From the NCBI GenBank assembly GCA_902551755.1, contig CACDEB010000002.1, positions 186,001-250,000 on the forward strand: a stretch of 64,000 nt of DNA, given 5' to 3'. Each line of letters starts with the position of its first letter. Position 1 is the stretch's first letter. The translations under genes were made by a program, and so were the position numbers. The stretch comes from an uncultured Pelagibacteraceae bacterium. Lineage in GTDB: Bacteria; Pseudomonadota; Alphaproteobacteria; Pelagibacterales; Pelagibacteraceae. Positions 17,103 to 25,780 of this stretch are shown piece by piece. Below the pieces are notes generated by a model that was not told the origin of the DNA, made no database searches, and saw only the letters and a program-made list of their open reading frames with translations.

Positions 17103-17420
17103 ATGAAAGCATATATAATGGGAAACTACACAGAAAAAGCTTTTCAAGGATTTTTGAAAGATCCAGGAACTGACAGAAAAGCAGTTGTAGAACAATTAAC
17201 AAAAGCAATGGGTGGTACAATGCATAGTATGGACATTGTAAGAGGATCTTATGATTTTGTTGTTGTTGTAGATCTTACATCGTTTGATGATTTTGCTGCA
17301 ATTAAACTTGTTGTAGAGGGATCAGGTGCTGTTAAAAATTTAACAATACTTGAGGCGATTGATTTTTCAAAAGCCACAGCTAAAGCAGGAAAAATTGGCT
17401 ACAAAGCACCTGGACAGTAA
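17103..17420 (+). CDS. GYD domain protein
   Basis: A 105-residue protein with the GYD-type pattern: MGNYTEKAFQGFLKDPGTDRKAVVEQLTKAMGGTM, then VRGSYDFVVVVDLTSFDDFAAI. The fold is a ferredoxin-like dimer; function is unknown, and some members are proposed to bind small ligands. A strong AAGGAG ribosome-binding site precedes the ATG. It converges with the DUF779 gene, and the ALDH at 15557 is on the opposite strand behind it. Confidence 0.85.
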   Translation: MKAYIMGNYTEKAFQGFLKDPGTDRKAVVEQLTKAMGGTMHSMDIVRGSYDFVVVVDLTSFDDFAAIKLVVEGSGAVKNLTILEAIDFSKATAKAGKIGYKAPGQ

Positions 17421-17428
17421 AAGATTAA

Positions 17429-17779
17429 TTAATTTTTTTTGTCGTTATCAACGACTAAGCAGATTTCTGATTTAGTCAGAAATCTGCGACCTGTTCCGTT
17501 ATCCAAGGAGAACATTCCTCCAATACCATTTACAGCATCGATAGTTAAATCAGTATGTTTCCACTTTTCATATTGGTCATCATTCATATAAAAAGGAACT
17601 CCACCAATCTCACCAAGTTTTACATCGCTGTTACCAACCATGTATTCTTTTCTAGGATAGCACATTGGAGCACTTCCATCGCAACATCCACCCGATTGAT
17701 GAAATAAAAGCTCCTCCCCGTGTTGAGCTTTAATATCTTCAATTAGTTTTAATGCTGATTCTGTTGCTTTTACTTTCAT
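17429..17779 (-). CDS. DUF779 protein, partner of AldB-type aldehyde dehydrogenase
   Basis: A 116-residue protein with the DUF779 signature HQSGGCCDGSAPMCYP near residue 27, a cluster of cysteines that may bind metal. DUF779 genes are often found next to acetaldehyde dehydrogenase of the ExaC/AldB type, as here. It is separated from that gene by a perfect GC-rich hairpin, so the two may be cotranscribed but tuned separately. The molecular role of DUF779 is not established. Confidence 0.9.
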   Translation of the reverse strand: MKVKATESALKLIEDIKAQHGEELLFHQSGGCCDGSAPMCYPRKEYMVGNSDVKLGEIGGVPFYMNDDQYEKWKHTDLTIDAVNGIGGMFSLDNGTGRRFLTKSEICLVVDNDKKN

Positions 17780-17785
17780 AACAAT

Positions 17786-17811
17786 ATGGCCCGTGATTCC
17801 TCACGGGCCAT
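17786..17811 (-). promoter_or_regulatory. perfect 11-bp GC-rich hairpin with GGAA tetraloop
   Basis: On the transcribed (minus) strand the DNA reads ATGGCCCGTGA, GGAA, TCACGGGCCAT: an 11-bp perfect stem closing a four-base GNRA-type loop. It is by far the most GC-rich short element seen in this A+T rich window. It lies between the aldehyde dehydrogenase stop and the DUF779 start, ending six bases before the latter. There is no U-run after it, so a simple terminator is unlikely; mRNA protection or partial attenuation is more plausible. Confidence 0.7.
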
Positions 17812-17828
17812 TATATATTAATTATTTT

Positions 17829-19547
17829 TTAAAAGAAGCCCAATTTCTTTTCACTGTAAGACACGTGTAAGTTCTTCACTTGTCTGTAGTGGTTAAGCAT
17901 CATTTTATGAGTTTCTCTTCCGATACCAGATTGTTTATATCCGCCGAAAGCAGCGTGAGCAGGATAAGCGTGATAACAGTTTGTCCAAACTCTACCAGCT
18001 TGTATCTCTCTACCCATTCTATATGCAAGATTTCCATTTCTAGTCCATACTCCTGCACCTAAACCATAAAGAGTATCATTAGCAATTTCTAATGCTTCTT
18101 TCTCGTCTTTAAATTTAGTTACAGAAACAACTGGTCCAAAAATTTCTTCTTGGAATATTCTCATATTGTTTTTACCCTCGAAAATAGTTGGCTCAATGTA
18201 GTTTCCTTTTTCTAAACCACTATTGATTTTTGCAACATTTCCTCCACATAGAACTTTGGCACCCTCTTTCTTACCCAAATCAAGATAAGATTTGATTTTT
18301 TCCATTTGTTCTAATGAAGCTTGTGCACCAATCATTGTCTCCATTTTTAAAGGATTGTCTTGTTTTACAGCTTTAGTTCTAGCAATAGCTTTTTCCATGA
18401 ATTTGTCATAGATAGACTCTTGAACTAGTACTCTACTTGGACAAGTACAAACTTCTCCTTGGTTTAATGTAAACATTGCAAAACCTTCTAAACACTTATC
18501 GAAGAAGTCATCGTTTTTATCCATGACGTCTTCAAAGAAAATATTAGGAGATTTACCACCTAATTCCAAAGTTATTGGGATTAAGTTTTGTGATGCATAT
18601 TGCATAATCAATCTACCAGTTGTTGTTTCACCAGTGAAAGCAATTTTCTTAATTCTCTTAGAAGATGCTAAAGGTTTACCAGCTTCTAATCCAAAACCGC
18701 TTACAATGTTAACAACACCTTTTGGTAAAAGTTCGCCAATCATTTCCATCATTACCATGATAGACGCTGGAGTTTGCTCTGCAGGTTTTAATACCACACA
18801 GTTACCAGCAGCTAATGCTGGAGCAAGTTTCCAAGTTGCCATTAGTAATGGGAAGTTCCAAGGTATAATTTGTCCAACTACACCTAGTGGCTCAGGTATA
18901 TGATAAGAATATTCATTATTGCTTATTTCAGCAACTGAACCTTCTTCTGCTCTGATTACTCCTGCAAAATATCTCCAGTGATCTATTACAAGAGGTAAGT
19001 CAGCAGCCATACATTCTCTGATTGGCTTACCGTTATCTAAACATTCTGCTACTGCTAATGTATTTAGATTTTTTTCTAATACATCTGCAATCTTAATCAA
19101 AATGTTAGATCTTTCAGTGATTGATGTCTTTCCCCAAGTTGGGAAAGCTGCGTGAGCTGCATCTAATGCTGCATCCACGTCTTTTTCGTTAGATCGCGCA
19201 ACTGAACAGATAACTTCATTTGAAATCGGAGAAGTATTATCAAAATACTTTCCAGATTTAGGCTCTACAAATTTTCCATTTATGTAGTTTCCGTATTTTG
19301 CTTTGAACGGAAATTTAACCTTCAAATGAGAGGTATCTAGAACAGAAGACACTTTCATCTCTGCACTCATTTTTCCTCCATTTGTTTTACGTATTGTTTT
19401 TGACTTTGACTTGATCTTTTTTAGCTTTTTTTTAGATTTAGAAAGTTTCTTTGTCGTTCCGCTTTTAAGTTTTCTTCTTTTTTTAATCGACTTTTTTGTT
19501 TTCTTTCTTGTTTTCTTAACAGCTTTTTTTTTCCTAGTCTTAGCCAT
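17829..19547 (-). CDS. aldB: AldB/ExaC-type aldehyde dehydrogenase with Lys-rich N-terminal extension
   Basis: A 572-residue ORF. From residue 60 it is a normal [23 protein letters not shown]-like [19 protein letters not shown] and the catalytic [16 protein letters not shown], the last typical of AldB/ExaC acetaldehyde dehydrogenases. Residues 1-59 are an extraordinary basic tail: 32 of 59 are Lys or Arg and none is acidic, like histone H1 tails. The internal ATG at 19370 (MSAEMKV) has a GGAGG four bases upstream; the outer ATG has no visible site. So two products are possible, a tailed long form and a normal short form. Short-form start is favoured for the main enzyme. DUF779 lies downstream. 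Confidence 0.85.
   Translation of the reverse strand: MAKTRKKKAVKKTRKKTKKSIKKRRKLKSGTTKKLSKSKKKLKKIKSKSKTIRKTNGGKMSAEMKVSSVLDTSHLKVKFPFKAKYGNYINGKFVEPKSGKYFDNTSPISNEVICSVARSNEKDVDAALDAAHAAFPTWGKTSITERSNILIKIADVLEKNLNTLAVAECLDNGKPIRECMAADLPLVIDHWRYFAGVIRAEEGSVAEISNNEYSYHIPEPLGVVGQIIPWNFPLLMATWKLAPALAAGNCVVLKPAEQTPASIMVMMEMIGELLPKGVVNIVSGFGLEAGKPLASSKRIKKIAFTGETTTGRLIMQYASQNLIPITLELGGKSPNIFFEDVMDKNDDFFDKCLEGFAMFTLNQGEVCTCPSRVLVQESIYDKFMEKAIARTKAVKQDNPLKMETMIGAQASLEQMEKIKSYLDLGKKEGAKVLCGGNVAKINSGLEKGNYIEPTIFEGKNNMRIFQEEIFGPVVSVTKFKDEKEALEIANDTLYGLGAGVWTRNGNLAYRMGREIQAGRVWTNCYHAYPAHAAFGGYKQSGIGRETHKMMLNHYRQVKNLHVSYSEKKLGFF
19368..19379 (-). promoter_or_regulatory. internal Shine-Dalgarno and ATG in aldB
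   Basis: Minus-strand GGAGGAAAAATG lies inside the long ORF at codons 57-60. The GGAGG to ATG gap is four bases, slightly short but usable. Good Shine-Dalgarno sequences are sparse in this window, so this one suggests the ordinary aldehyde dehydrogenase begins here. It could also be a chance product of the Gly-Gly-Lys codons. Confidence 0.6.
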
Positions 19548-19647
19548 TTATATAAATCTAATTAAAGACCTTTTTAAACATGATGTAAATGCGCAAAATA
19601 TATTTCAATTTAAAGTTGAAATGTTTTTATCCAATAAATAGAATAGT

Positions 19648-20502
19648 TTAAGATCTTCTAGTTGCGATAAATACGCCAAGTGAAGCGACAATGAAGCCAA
19701 ATATATCAATTAAAGATAATTGTTCATTAAGAAATATCCAGGCTATAATTGCCGAAGTTGCTGGTATTAAAAAAAATACAGTAACTGTTTTACTTGCTGA
19801 ATTATTTTTGATTAAGAACATTAATATTGTAAACGCCCCAAAAGATACAAGAAAGATTTGATGACTCATTGCTATTAAAAAACTTGGATTAAATTCAATG
19901 AAAGGATCGACAAAAAACAAAATAACTATTAAGTGAAAGAAACAACCTCCTGCAGCTTGGTAAGTATTGCTAACTGGTAAAGGGATATTACCGCTGAATT
20001 TTTTCTGAAAAAGAGTTGCTGATGTAATTGACATCAAAGCTATGAAGGAGGCTATTATTCCTACGGTTGGAAGTGTTCCACCAATATCTACACCTAATAC
20101 TAATGCTGACCCTATAAATCCCAAGACAACACCTATCCATTGTTTCCAACCAACATGCTCTTTAAGAAAAGGTCCGGCTAAAGCATTTGTTAAGATCGGC
20201 TGCATTGTAACAATAAGCGCAGTAATACCTGTTGGAATACCTTTCGATATAGAAAAAAAAACTCCTCCTAAATAAATTCCATGAAATAAAACTCCACTTG
20301 AAAAAGACTGAATAAAATCTCTTATGTTTAATTTAAGTGATAAGTTTTTATAAACGCAATAAATAAAAAAACCTAACGCAACAATAAAAAATCTAAAAGC
20401 TAAAGCTGCAAAGGGATCACTATTATCTACTATTGGCTTTGTAGTAACAAAAGCTGAAGACCATAATAAAACAAAGATCAGAGGTAAAAATTTATTCATC
20501 AA
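19648..20502 (-). CDS. EamA/DMT family transporter
   Basis: A 284-residue membrane protein with ten predicted helices in two EamA repeats. Repeat landmarks are FVLLWSSAFVTTKPIVD at the start, and SLIDIFGFIVASLGVFIATRR at the end. The family exports or imports amino acids, nucleotide sugars or other metabolites; the substrate cannot be inferred. A second, diverged EamA gene lies about 1 kb further on the same strand. Confidence 0.88.
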   Translation of the reverse strand: MMNKFLPLIFVLLWSSAFVTTKPIVDNSDPFAALAFRFFIVALGFFIYCVYKNLSLKLNIRDFIQSFSSGVLFHGIYLGGVFFSISKGIPTGITALIVTMQPILTNALAGPFLKEHVGWKQWIGVVLGFIGSALVLGVDIGGTLPTVGIIASFIALMSITSATLFQKKFSGNIPLPVSNTYQAAGGCFFHLIVILFFVDPFIEFNPSFLIAMSHQIFLVSFGAFTILMFLIKNNSASKTVTVFFLIPATSAIIAWIFLNEQLSLIDIFGFIVASLGVFIATRRS

Positions 20503-20519
20503 TTAAATAAACCTATAGT

Positions 20520-20535
20520 ATTTTCACGTGAAACC
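20520..20535. promoter_or_regulatory. parS-like palindrome TTTCACGTGAAA
   Basis: A perfect 12-bp palindrome with the CACGTG core, extended by C on one side. Against the 16-base parS consensus TGTTTCACGTGAAACA it matches 13 positions. It lies in the 181-bp gap between an EamA gene and a glycosyltransferase, where nothing else is obvious. It may be a ParB site, a bHLH-like operator for another regulator, or chance; CACGTG occurs a few other times in coding DNA here. Confidence 0.35.
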
Positions 20536-20683
20536 ACAGAAAAACCTCAAGTTGAAAATATTGTTAAATTATGAGACGATAACAACATTTGGTATGTTTT
20601 TTTAAAATTCTTCCATTATAAATTGAAATACAAAAATTAATTAAATTAAATTTATTGAAAAAAATATAATCTGTTTCAAACTG

Positions 20684-21565
20684 ATGAACAAAATTTACGA
20701 GGATATAACTATTGTTACTGTGCTTTATAATTCAAAAAAATCAGCACAAAGTTTTTTTAGTAATTTAGAGAATTTTAGTATTATTGTCGTAGATAATGGA
20801 AGAAACGAAAGAGTGCTTGAGAAAATAAAAGGCTACAAAAATATTAAAATAATCTCAAAAAATAAAAATATTGGTTACGGAAGTGCAGTTAATTTTGCTG
20901 TTAAGAACGTGACTACAAGGTTTTTTCTAATACTAAATCCAGACTTAAAAATAGATGAAAAATCGATAGTTAACATGTATGATATTTTAAACCAATATAG
21001 TGATTGCGCAATTGTGGCGCCTGTAACCCGTTTTAGTAAGGATTTTTATGGAGCCTTTCCTGAGAGAAACATAAAAAACTTAACATTAAAAAACGCCTTA
21101 AAATCTAGAAATTTATTATTAAATTCAAAGATTGAAAGCGAGATATGTGTAGATGTAGCTAAGTGGGCGTTATTAATTAAAGTAGATGAATTTAAAAATA
21201 TTAGTGGATTTAATGAAAAACTCTTTATTTTTTGGGAAGAAATTGACTTGTGTAGAAGGTTTAGATCACAGAAATTAAGTGTCATAGTTACTCCAAAATC
21301 AAATGTAGAACACAAACAAGAAAAATCATCAGACTCAGATTTTCAAAATTTTTTGATCAAAACTTACTATCATGAATACTCTCCTCTTGTATATTTCAAT
21401 GTACAAACATTTTCTTTTTTCTATCTGAAAAGAATGATGAAATATCTATTTAGAGGAGTAAGTTATCTGATGATATTGAATCTTAAAAAATCTTTAATTT
21501 ATTTTTTAAGATTAAGCGCAAGTATAAGATATTTTGTTAACTTAAAATTTTCTTCGACGAAGTAG
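20684..21565 (+). CDS. glycosyltransferase family 2 (rhamnosyltransferase-like)
   Basis: A 293-residue GT-A enzyme. The N-terminal strand is ITIVTVLYNS, followed by IIVVDNG and a nucleotide-binding NPDLKID (near residue 86), and the acceptor-side WEEIDLCRRFRSQ. This is the WbbL/RfbF-like pattern, which transfers deoxysugars such as rhamnose onto surface glycans. The C-terminus is hydrophobic and basic. It overlaps the following EamA gene tail to tail by 29 bases. Confidence 0.88.
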   Translation: MNKIYEDITIVTVLYNSKKSAQSFFSNLENFSIIVVDNGRNERVLEKIKGYKNIKIISKNKNIGYGSAVNFAVKNVTTRFFLILNPDLKIDEKSIVNMYDILNQYSDCAIVAPVTRFSKDFYGAFPERNIKNLTLKNALKSRNLLLNSKIESEICVDVAKWALLIKVDEFKNISGFNEKLFIFWEEIDLCRRFRSQKLSVIVTPKSNVEHKQEKSSDSDFQNFLIKTYYHEYSPLVYFNVQTFSFFYLKRMMKYLFRGVSYLMILNLKKSLIYFLRLSASIRYFVNLKFSSTK

Positions 21566-22430
21566 ATTTTTTAACAAAATATATTCCTATTATAATTGCT
21601 ATAAGTGCAACCAATACTTTAAAAGTAATTAATTCATCTAAAATTAAATAGCCTAAGATAACCCCAAAAATTGGTATTAGATATGCGACTGTTGACTGAA
21701 AAACTAAACCGTTTTCTTTAAGAATTTTGAATCTCAATACCCAAGCTAAACCTGTAGCTATAATTCCCAAATACGTTATTGAAATTATTGATGTGAATGA
21801 TGGATCATAATTCCATGGTTTTTCAAAATAAAAACATATTGGTAATAAAATTATTGTTGCCCAAATTAAGATAGATGCAGTCACGTTTTCATTTTTTTTA
21901 TGACTTATTTTCAGAGTTAGTATTCCACCAATAACATATCCTAAGGATCCTAACAAAATACATAGTGCTGAAAATAGATTGTTTTCATTGATCAAGAAGT
22001 TGTCAGAAAATAGATATACTATACCTGCAAAACCAATAGAAACTCCAATAACTTTAAGTAAATTTATTTTTTCATTTTTGATAAAAAAGTGTGCAAGTAA
22101 TGTCGACGTTAAGGGAGAGGTGGACATTAATATTGCGGCCAGATTGCTTTGAACGTTTTTAACACCATAAGCAATCAAGAAAAATGGAAAAACCAAATTG
22201 ACAAAACCTATTGCTGCAAACCATGGCCAGTCTTTTGAGAAAACTTCAATTTTTATATTTTTATATAGGCATAAAATTATTAAAGGGAGAGATCCCAACA
22301 AAACTCTAATAAATGCTATAGTAATAGGTCCAAATGAATCTGTTGCTAATTTAATATTAAAGAAAGCAGAGGCCCAAACTACTCCCAGAAAAACCAATAA
22401 TGAATAATCTGCTATAGTAGGCTGTCTCAT
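21537..22430 (-). CDS. EamA/DMT family transporter (second copy)
   Basis: A 297-residue ten-helix permease with EamA repeats (YSLLVFLGVVWASAFFNIKLA, LLAHFFIKNEKINLLKVIGVSIGFAGI, and a second half ending ALIAIIIGIYFV). It differs clearly from the gene at 19648, so this is not a recent duplication. It overlaps the YbaK gene upstream by four bases (ATGA), suggesting cotranscription and perhaps an amino-acid-related substrate. Substrate unknown. Confidence 0.88.
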   Translation of the reverse strand: MRQPTIADYSLLVFLGVVWASAFFNIKLATDSFGPITIAFIRVLLGSLPLIILCLYKNIKIEVFSKDWPWFAAIGFVNLVFPFFLIAYGVKNVQSNLAAILMSTSPLTSTLLAHFFIKNEKINLLKVIGVSIGFAGIVYLFSDNFLINENNLFSALCILLGSLGYVIGGILTLKISHKKNENVTASILIWATIILLPICFYFEKPWNYDPSFTSIISITYLGIIATGLAWVLRFKILKENGLVFQSTVAYLIPIFGVILGYLILDELITFKVLVALIAIIIGIYFVKKSTSSKKILS

Positions 22431-22915
22431 TCGGTAATATCCTCAATTCTTCCTTTTGTTAGGTCTTTTAATTTTAAAAAATCTATTTTGAATATACTAT
22501 TAGGGTGTCCCGCTGCAGCATATACAATTTGAAATCTTTCAAGTGTTCTATCAATAATTATATTTAAGTCATTTATATGACCTACAGGTGAAACACCACC
22601 AATAGTAAAGCCAGTTTGAGCCTTAACATCATCTGAACTTGCCATTGAAACATCTTTTTTTGAAATAACCTTTTTAAGTTTATTTAACGAACATCTTTTG
22701 TCGCCAGATACCAAGCAAATTAAAAATCCTGTTTCTGCTCTAAAAACTAAACTTTTAACAATAGCACCCTCTTCACAATTTAATGCGTAAGCTGCATCTT
22801 TTGCTGTTCTGGCAGTATCTTTAAGGACCTGGATTTGTAAATTTTTATCAAAATTTTCTAATGCTTTAATTACCCTTTGCACTGGTTCTTTGTTAATAAT
22901 TTCGTTCATATTCAA
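22427..22915 (-). CDS. YbaK/EbsC family aminoacyl-tRNA deacylase
   Basis: A 162-residue protein with the YbaK/ProRS-INS fold. Landmarks are GAIVKSLVFRAETGF, KKVISKKDVSMASSDDVKAQTGFTIGGVSPVGH and the end YAAAGHPNSIFKIDFLKLKDLT. The catalytic Lys is in the KSL motif. These enzymes hydrolyse mischarged Cys- or Ala-tRNA, which fits a cell with abundant amino acid uptake. Its stop overlaps the EamA start. Confidence 0.9.
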   Translation of the reverse strand: MNMNEIINKEPVQRVIKALENFDKNLQIQVLKDTARTAKDAAYALNCEEGAIVKSLVFRAETGFLICLVSGDKRCSLNKLKKVISKKDVSMASSDDVKAQTGFTIGGVSPVGHINDLNIIIDRTLERFQIVYAAAGHPNSIFKIDFLKLKDLTKGRIEDITE

Positions 22916-22955
22916 CTTTTGATTGATTGCAAAAATCTAATATTTCATGTTTAAT

Positions 22956-22976
22956 CCTATGCTTAAATTGCATAGG
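22956..22976. promoter_or_regulatory. inverted repeat upstream of glnA
   Basis: CCTATGC and GCATAGG form a perfect 7-bp arm pair around a 7-base A/T loop. It sits about 70 bases before the glnA ATG in the divergent gap with ybaK. It could be a two-fold operator for a nitrogen regulator or an RNA hairpin in the leader. No sigma-54 -24/-12 pair was found. Confidence 0.4.
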
Positions 22977-23046
22977 AGATATTAATTAAAAACGAGATCA
23001 AAATATATTTTTTTTTGGTAGTAATCCAGAAAATTAAAGGAGAATT

Positions 23047-24453
23047 ATGAGTTCAAGCAATGTATTAAAAACTATTAAAGACAAAGAAATTGAATACGTT
23101 GATTTAAGATTTACAGACCCTAGAGGTAAACTTCAACACGTAACTATGGATGCGAAAATCGTTGATGGAGATATGTTGAATGAGGGTATTTTTTTTGATG
23201 GTTCATCAATTGCTGGTTGGAAAGCAATTAATGAGTCAGATATGATATTAAAACCAGACTTAAGCAGAACTGTTGTTGATCCTTTTACTTCTCATAACAC
23301 TCTAAATATATTTTGTGATATTTTAGATGCGATAAAAAAAGATCCTTACGAGAGAGATCCAAGAGGTACAGCTAAAAAGGCTGAAGCATATTTAAAACAA
23401 TCAGGTATTGGTGATAAAGCATTTTTTGGACCTGAGGCAGAATTCTTTGTGTTTGACGATGTTAAATACAAAAATGATATGAACGAAACAGGATTTAAAA
23501 TTGATAGTACAGAGGGCCCTTATAATACAGGTAAAGATTATCCAAATGGAAATATGGGGCATAGACCAGGAATTAAGGGCGGATATTTCCCAGTCCCTCC
23601 AGTTGATAGTGCTCAAGATATGAGAGGTGAATATTTAAAAGCCATGAGAGATATGGGTATTAAAGTTGAAAAACATCACCACGAAGTAGCACCTAGTCAG
23701 CACGAGTTAGGAATGTATTTTGGTACATTAGTAGATCAAGCGGATAACTTACAACTTTATAAATATGCAGTTCATATGGTTTCTCACTCATTCGGTAAAA
23801 CAGCTACGTTTATGCCTAAACCAGTTAAAGGTGATAACGGATCTGGTATGCACGTACACCAATCAATTTGGAAAGGTGATAAAGCATTATTTTCAGGAGA
23901 TAAGTATGCTGGACTTTCAGACTTGGCTTTAAATTATATTGGTGGAATTTTAAAACATGCAAAAGCTATTAATGCGTTTTCTAATGCAACTACTAACAGT
24001 TACAAAAGATTAATTCCAGGTTTCGAAGCTCCTGTTTTATTAGCTTACTCAGCTAGAAATAGATCTGCATCTTGCAGAATTCCAATTACATTAAGTAAAA
24101 AAGCAGCAAGATGTGAAGTAAGATTTGGTGATGCTGCTGGAAATCCTTATTTAACGTTTGCGGCAATGTTAATGGCTGGACTTGATGGAATTAAAAATAA
24201 AATTGATCCAGGTAAATCTTTTGATAAAGATCTTTACGCATTATCTGAGTCTGAAGTTAAAAAAATACCAACAGTTTGCGGCTCTTTAAGAGAAGCAATG
24301 GAGAGTTTAGATAAAGATAGAGATTTCTTAAAACAAGGTAACGTATTTACTGATGATCAAATTGATGCTTACATTGCATTAAAATTTGAAGAAATACACA
24401 ATTTCGAACACACACCACACCCTATAGAGTTCGATATGTATTACAGTTGCTAA
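23047..24453 (+). CDS. glnA: glutamine synthetase type I
   Basis: A 468-residue GSI. The metal and ATP motifs are [39 protein letters not shown] and [13 protein letters not shown]; the glutamate/ATP site is [27 protein letters not shown] Tyr in [13 protein letters not shown] lies where adenylylation occurs in GSI-beta. It condenses ammonium and glutamate to glutamine. An AAAGGAG ribosome-binding site precedes the ATG. The upstream hairpin may matter for control. Confidence 0.98.
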   Translation: MSSSNVLKTIKDKEIEYVDLRFTDPRGKLQHVTMDAKIVDGDMLNEGIFFDGSSIAGWKAINESDMILKPDLSRTVVDPFTSHNTLNIFCDILDAIKKDPYERDPRGTAKKAEAYLKQSGIGDKAFFGPEAEFFVFDDVKYKNDMNETGFKIDSTEGPYNTGKDYPNGNMGHRPGIKGGYFPVPPVDSAQDMRGEYLKAMRDMGIKVEKHHHEVAPSQHELGMYFGTLVDQADNLQLYKYAVHMVSHSFGKTATFMPKPVKGDNGSGMHVHQSIWKGDKALFSGDKYAGLSDLALNYIGGILKHAKAINAFSNATTNSYKRLIPGFEAPVLLAYSARNRSASCRIPITLSKKAARCEVRFGDAAGNPYLTFAAMLMAGLDGIKNKIDPGKSFDKDLYALSESEVKKIPTVCGSLREAMESLDKDRDFLKQGNVFTDDQIDAYIALKFEEIHNFEHTPHPIEFDMYYSC

Positions 24454-24624
24454 TTACTGATCAGTAGATGCAATTTTATCTTTGTTGGGACCTTTCTTTA
24501 CGACATAATCTTGTGTCCCATTTGCACCTGCTTCAACAGATTTAATCAGAGTTCTAAAAAAAGACTTTCTCTTTTCTTTTTTGTCCTCTGAATTAAGCAA
24601 GTTTTTAAATTCAAAAAGATTCAT
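24454..24624 (-). CDS. unknown 56-residue basic protein
   Basis: The track ORF (73 aa) starts at 24675, but its first 17 residues look like noncoding and the ATG at 24624 (MNLFEFKNLL) is more natural. The product is basic, with KKEKRKSFFRTLIKS and a TQDYVVKKGPNK segment; no Cys, no membrane helix. It converges with glnA with no gap. I do not recognise the family. It may be real because the composition is protein-like, but it could be spurious. Confidence 0.45.
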   Translation of the reverse strand: MNLFEFKNLLNSEDKKEKRKSFFRTLIKSVEAGANGTQDYVVKKGPNKDKIASTDQ

Positions 24625-24683
24625 TATTAAGAAAATATCAAAGATATGCATTTTATGCAATGCAGATATGCTCAAAATGGGAC

Positions 24684-25013
24684 TTATACTTTAAAGGACT
24701 CTCCACATCCACAACGCTCAGTTTCATTAGGATTATTGAAAACAAAAGAGGACGAAAACTCCTCTTCTTTAAAGTCCATTGTTGTACCTAACAAATACAT
24801 AACAGCACCAGGATCTATAAATACCTTAACACCTTTTTCCTCAATTAATTCGTCATTTGGGTTTTGAGATTTTGCGTACTCCATTACATATGACATCCCA
24901 GCACATCCCCCACTCTTTACTCCAATTCTTACTCCCAAAGAAGTTTTATCATTTGATAAAATTGACTTAATTCTATCTGCAGCTTTATCACTAAGTTTAA
25001 TTATCTGACTCAT
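24684..25013 (-). CDS. sufA: Fe-S assembly scaffold/carrier of the A type (SufA/ErpA)
   Basis: A 109-residue A-type carrier. The three cysteines are conserved: GGCAGMSYVMEY and the terminal CGCGESF. It accepts clusters from the SufBCD complex and passes them to client apoproteins. It is the last gene of the suf operon, overlapping the sufT start by four bases. ErpA- versus SufA-type cannot be separated by eye. Confidence 0.92.
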   Translation of the reverse strand: MSQIIKLSDKAADRIKSILSNDKTSLGVRIGVKSGGCAGMSYVMEYAKSQNPNDELIEEKGVKVFIDPGAVMYLLGTTMDFKEEEFSSSFVFNNPNETERCGCGESFKV

Positions 25014-25309
25014 AGATTTAACTCCAATTTTGCTGCCTCAGACATCATTGATTTATCCCATGGTGGTTCCCAAACTAATTCTAATTTTGCATCCTTAACT
25101 TCCTTAATACCTTTAACACTGTCTTCTACTTCTTTTGGTAAACTTTCAGCAACTGGACAATTTGGAGTAGTAAGTGTCATCTTAATTTCCACAACATTTT
25201 CTTTATCAACTTTAACATCGTATATTAAACCCAAATCATAAATATTTACTGGTATTTCAGGATCATAGATTTTCTTTATTTCTGCTATAACTTTATCTTT
25301 TAATACCAT
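25010..25309 (-). CDS. sufT: SUF-associated DUF59/SufT protein
   Basis: A 99-residue DUF59 (MIP18-like) protein. Signature parts are YDPEIPVNIYDLGLIYDV and TTPNCPVAESLPKEVEDSV, with the conserved Cys in NCP. It supports cluster maturation, probably delivery to clients. It lies directly between sufU and sufA, with start and stop abutting both. The N-terminal region (MVLKDKVIAEIKKI) is normal for SufT. Confidence 0.93.
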   Translation of the reverse strand: MVLKDKVIAEIKKIYDPEIPVNIYDLGLIYDVKVDKENVVEIKMTLTTPNCPVAESLPKEVEDSVKGIKEVKDAKLELVWEPPWDKSMMSEAAKLELNL

Positions 25310-25780
25310 TTAATCTTCCTTTTCGGTATTTACTTCACCTGGTTTATTTGTCATCGCTGAAATTAATGTGTGCCATGGTAACGTAGCACACTTAACTCTC
25401 ATTGGATATTTTTTAACACCTGATAGAGACATAAGTTTAGTTTTATCATCTTCACTTATCAAATTTGATTTAAGTTCAGGATTATCTTTAATCATTTTTA
25501 AAAAATCTTCAATTAATTCATTTACCTCTTTTTGATCTTTATCTTTCATCAATTCTGTCATTATTGAAGCTGAAGCCATCGATATTGCACATCCATGACC
25601 TTCAAATTTAATATCAGAAATTTTTTTGTTTTCATCAACTTTAAGGTAAACATGAACTTTATCTCCACACAAAGGATTATGTCCTTTAGCGTCTTTATTA
25701 AAATTTTCAAACTTTCCTAAGTTCCTAGGATTTTTTCCATGATCTAGAATTATCTCTTGATATAAATCTTTTAAGTCCAT
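25310..25780 (-). CDS. sufU: Fe-S assembly protein SufU (NifU-like)
   Basis: A 156-residue protein with the SufU cysteine set: NPLCGDKVHVYL, GHGCAISMASASIM and RVKCATLPWHTL. SufU accepts sulfur from SufS in a zinc-dependent exchange. Its last base overlaps the first base of sufS. The short insertion after residue 80 is the SufU-type linker that distinguishes it from IscU. Confidence 0.93.
   Translation of the reverse strand: MDLKDLYQEIILDHGKNPRNLGKFENFNKDAKGHNPLCGDKVHVYLKVDENKKISDIKFEGHGCAISMASASIMTELMKDKDQKEVNELIEDFLKMIKDNPELKSNLISEDDKTKLMSLSGVKKYPMRVKCATLPWHTLISAMTNKPGEVNTEKED

Noticed and set aside
17850-17875. Second CACGTG (ACACGTGT) near the aldB 3' end as another parS
   Set aside because: Inside coding sequence and lacking the TTT/AAA flanks of the ParB site.
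24455-24466. Perfect palindrome TACTGATCAGTA at the glnA stop
   Set aside because: It has no loop, so it does not make a good hairpin, and no T-run follows; too short to call a terminator on its own.
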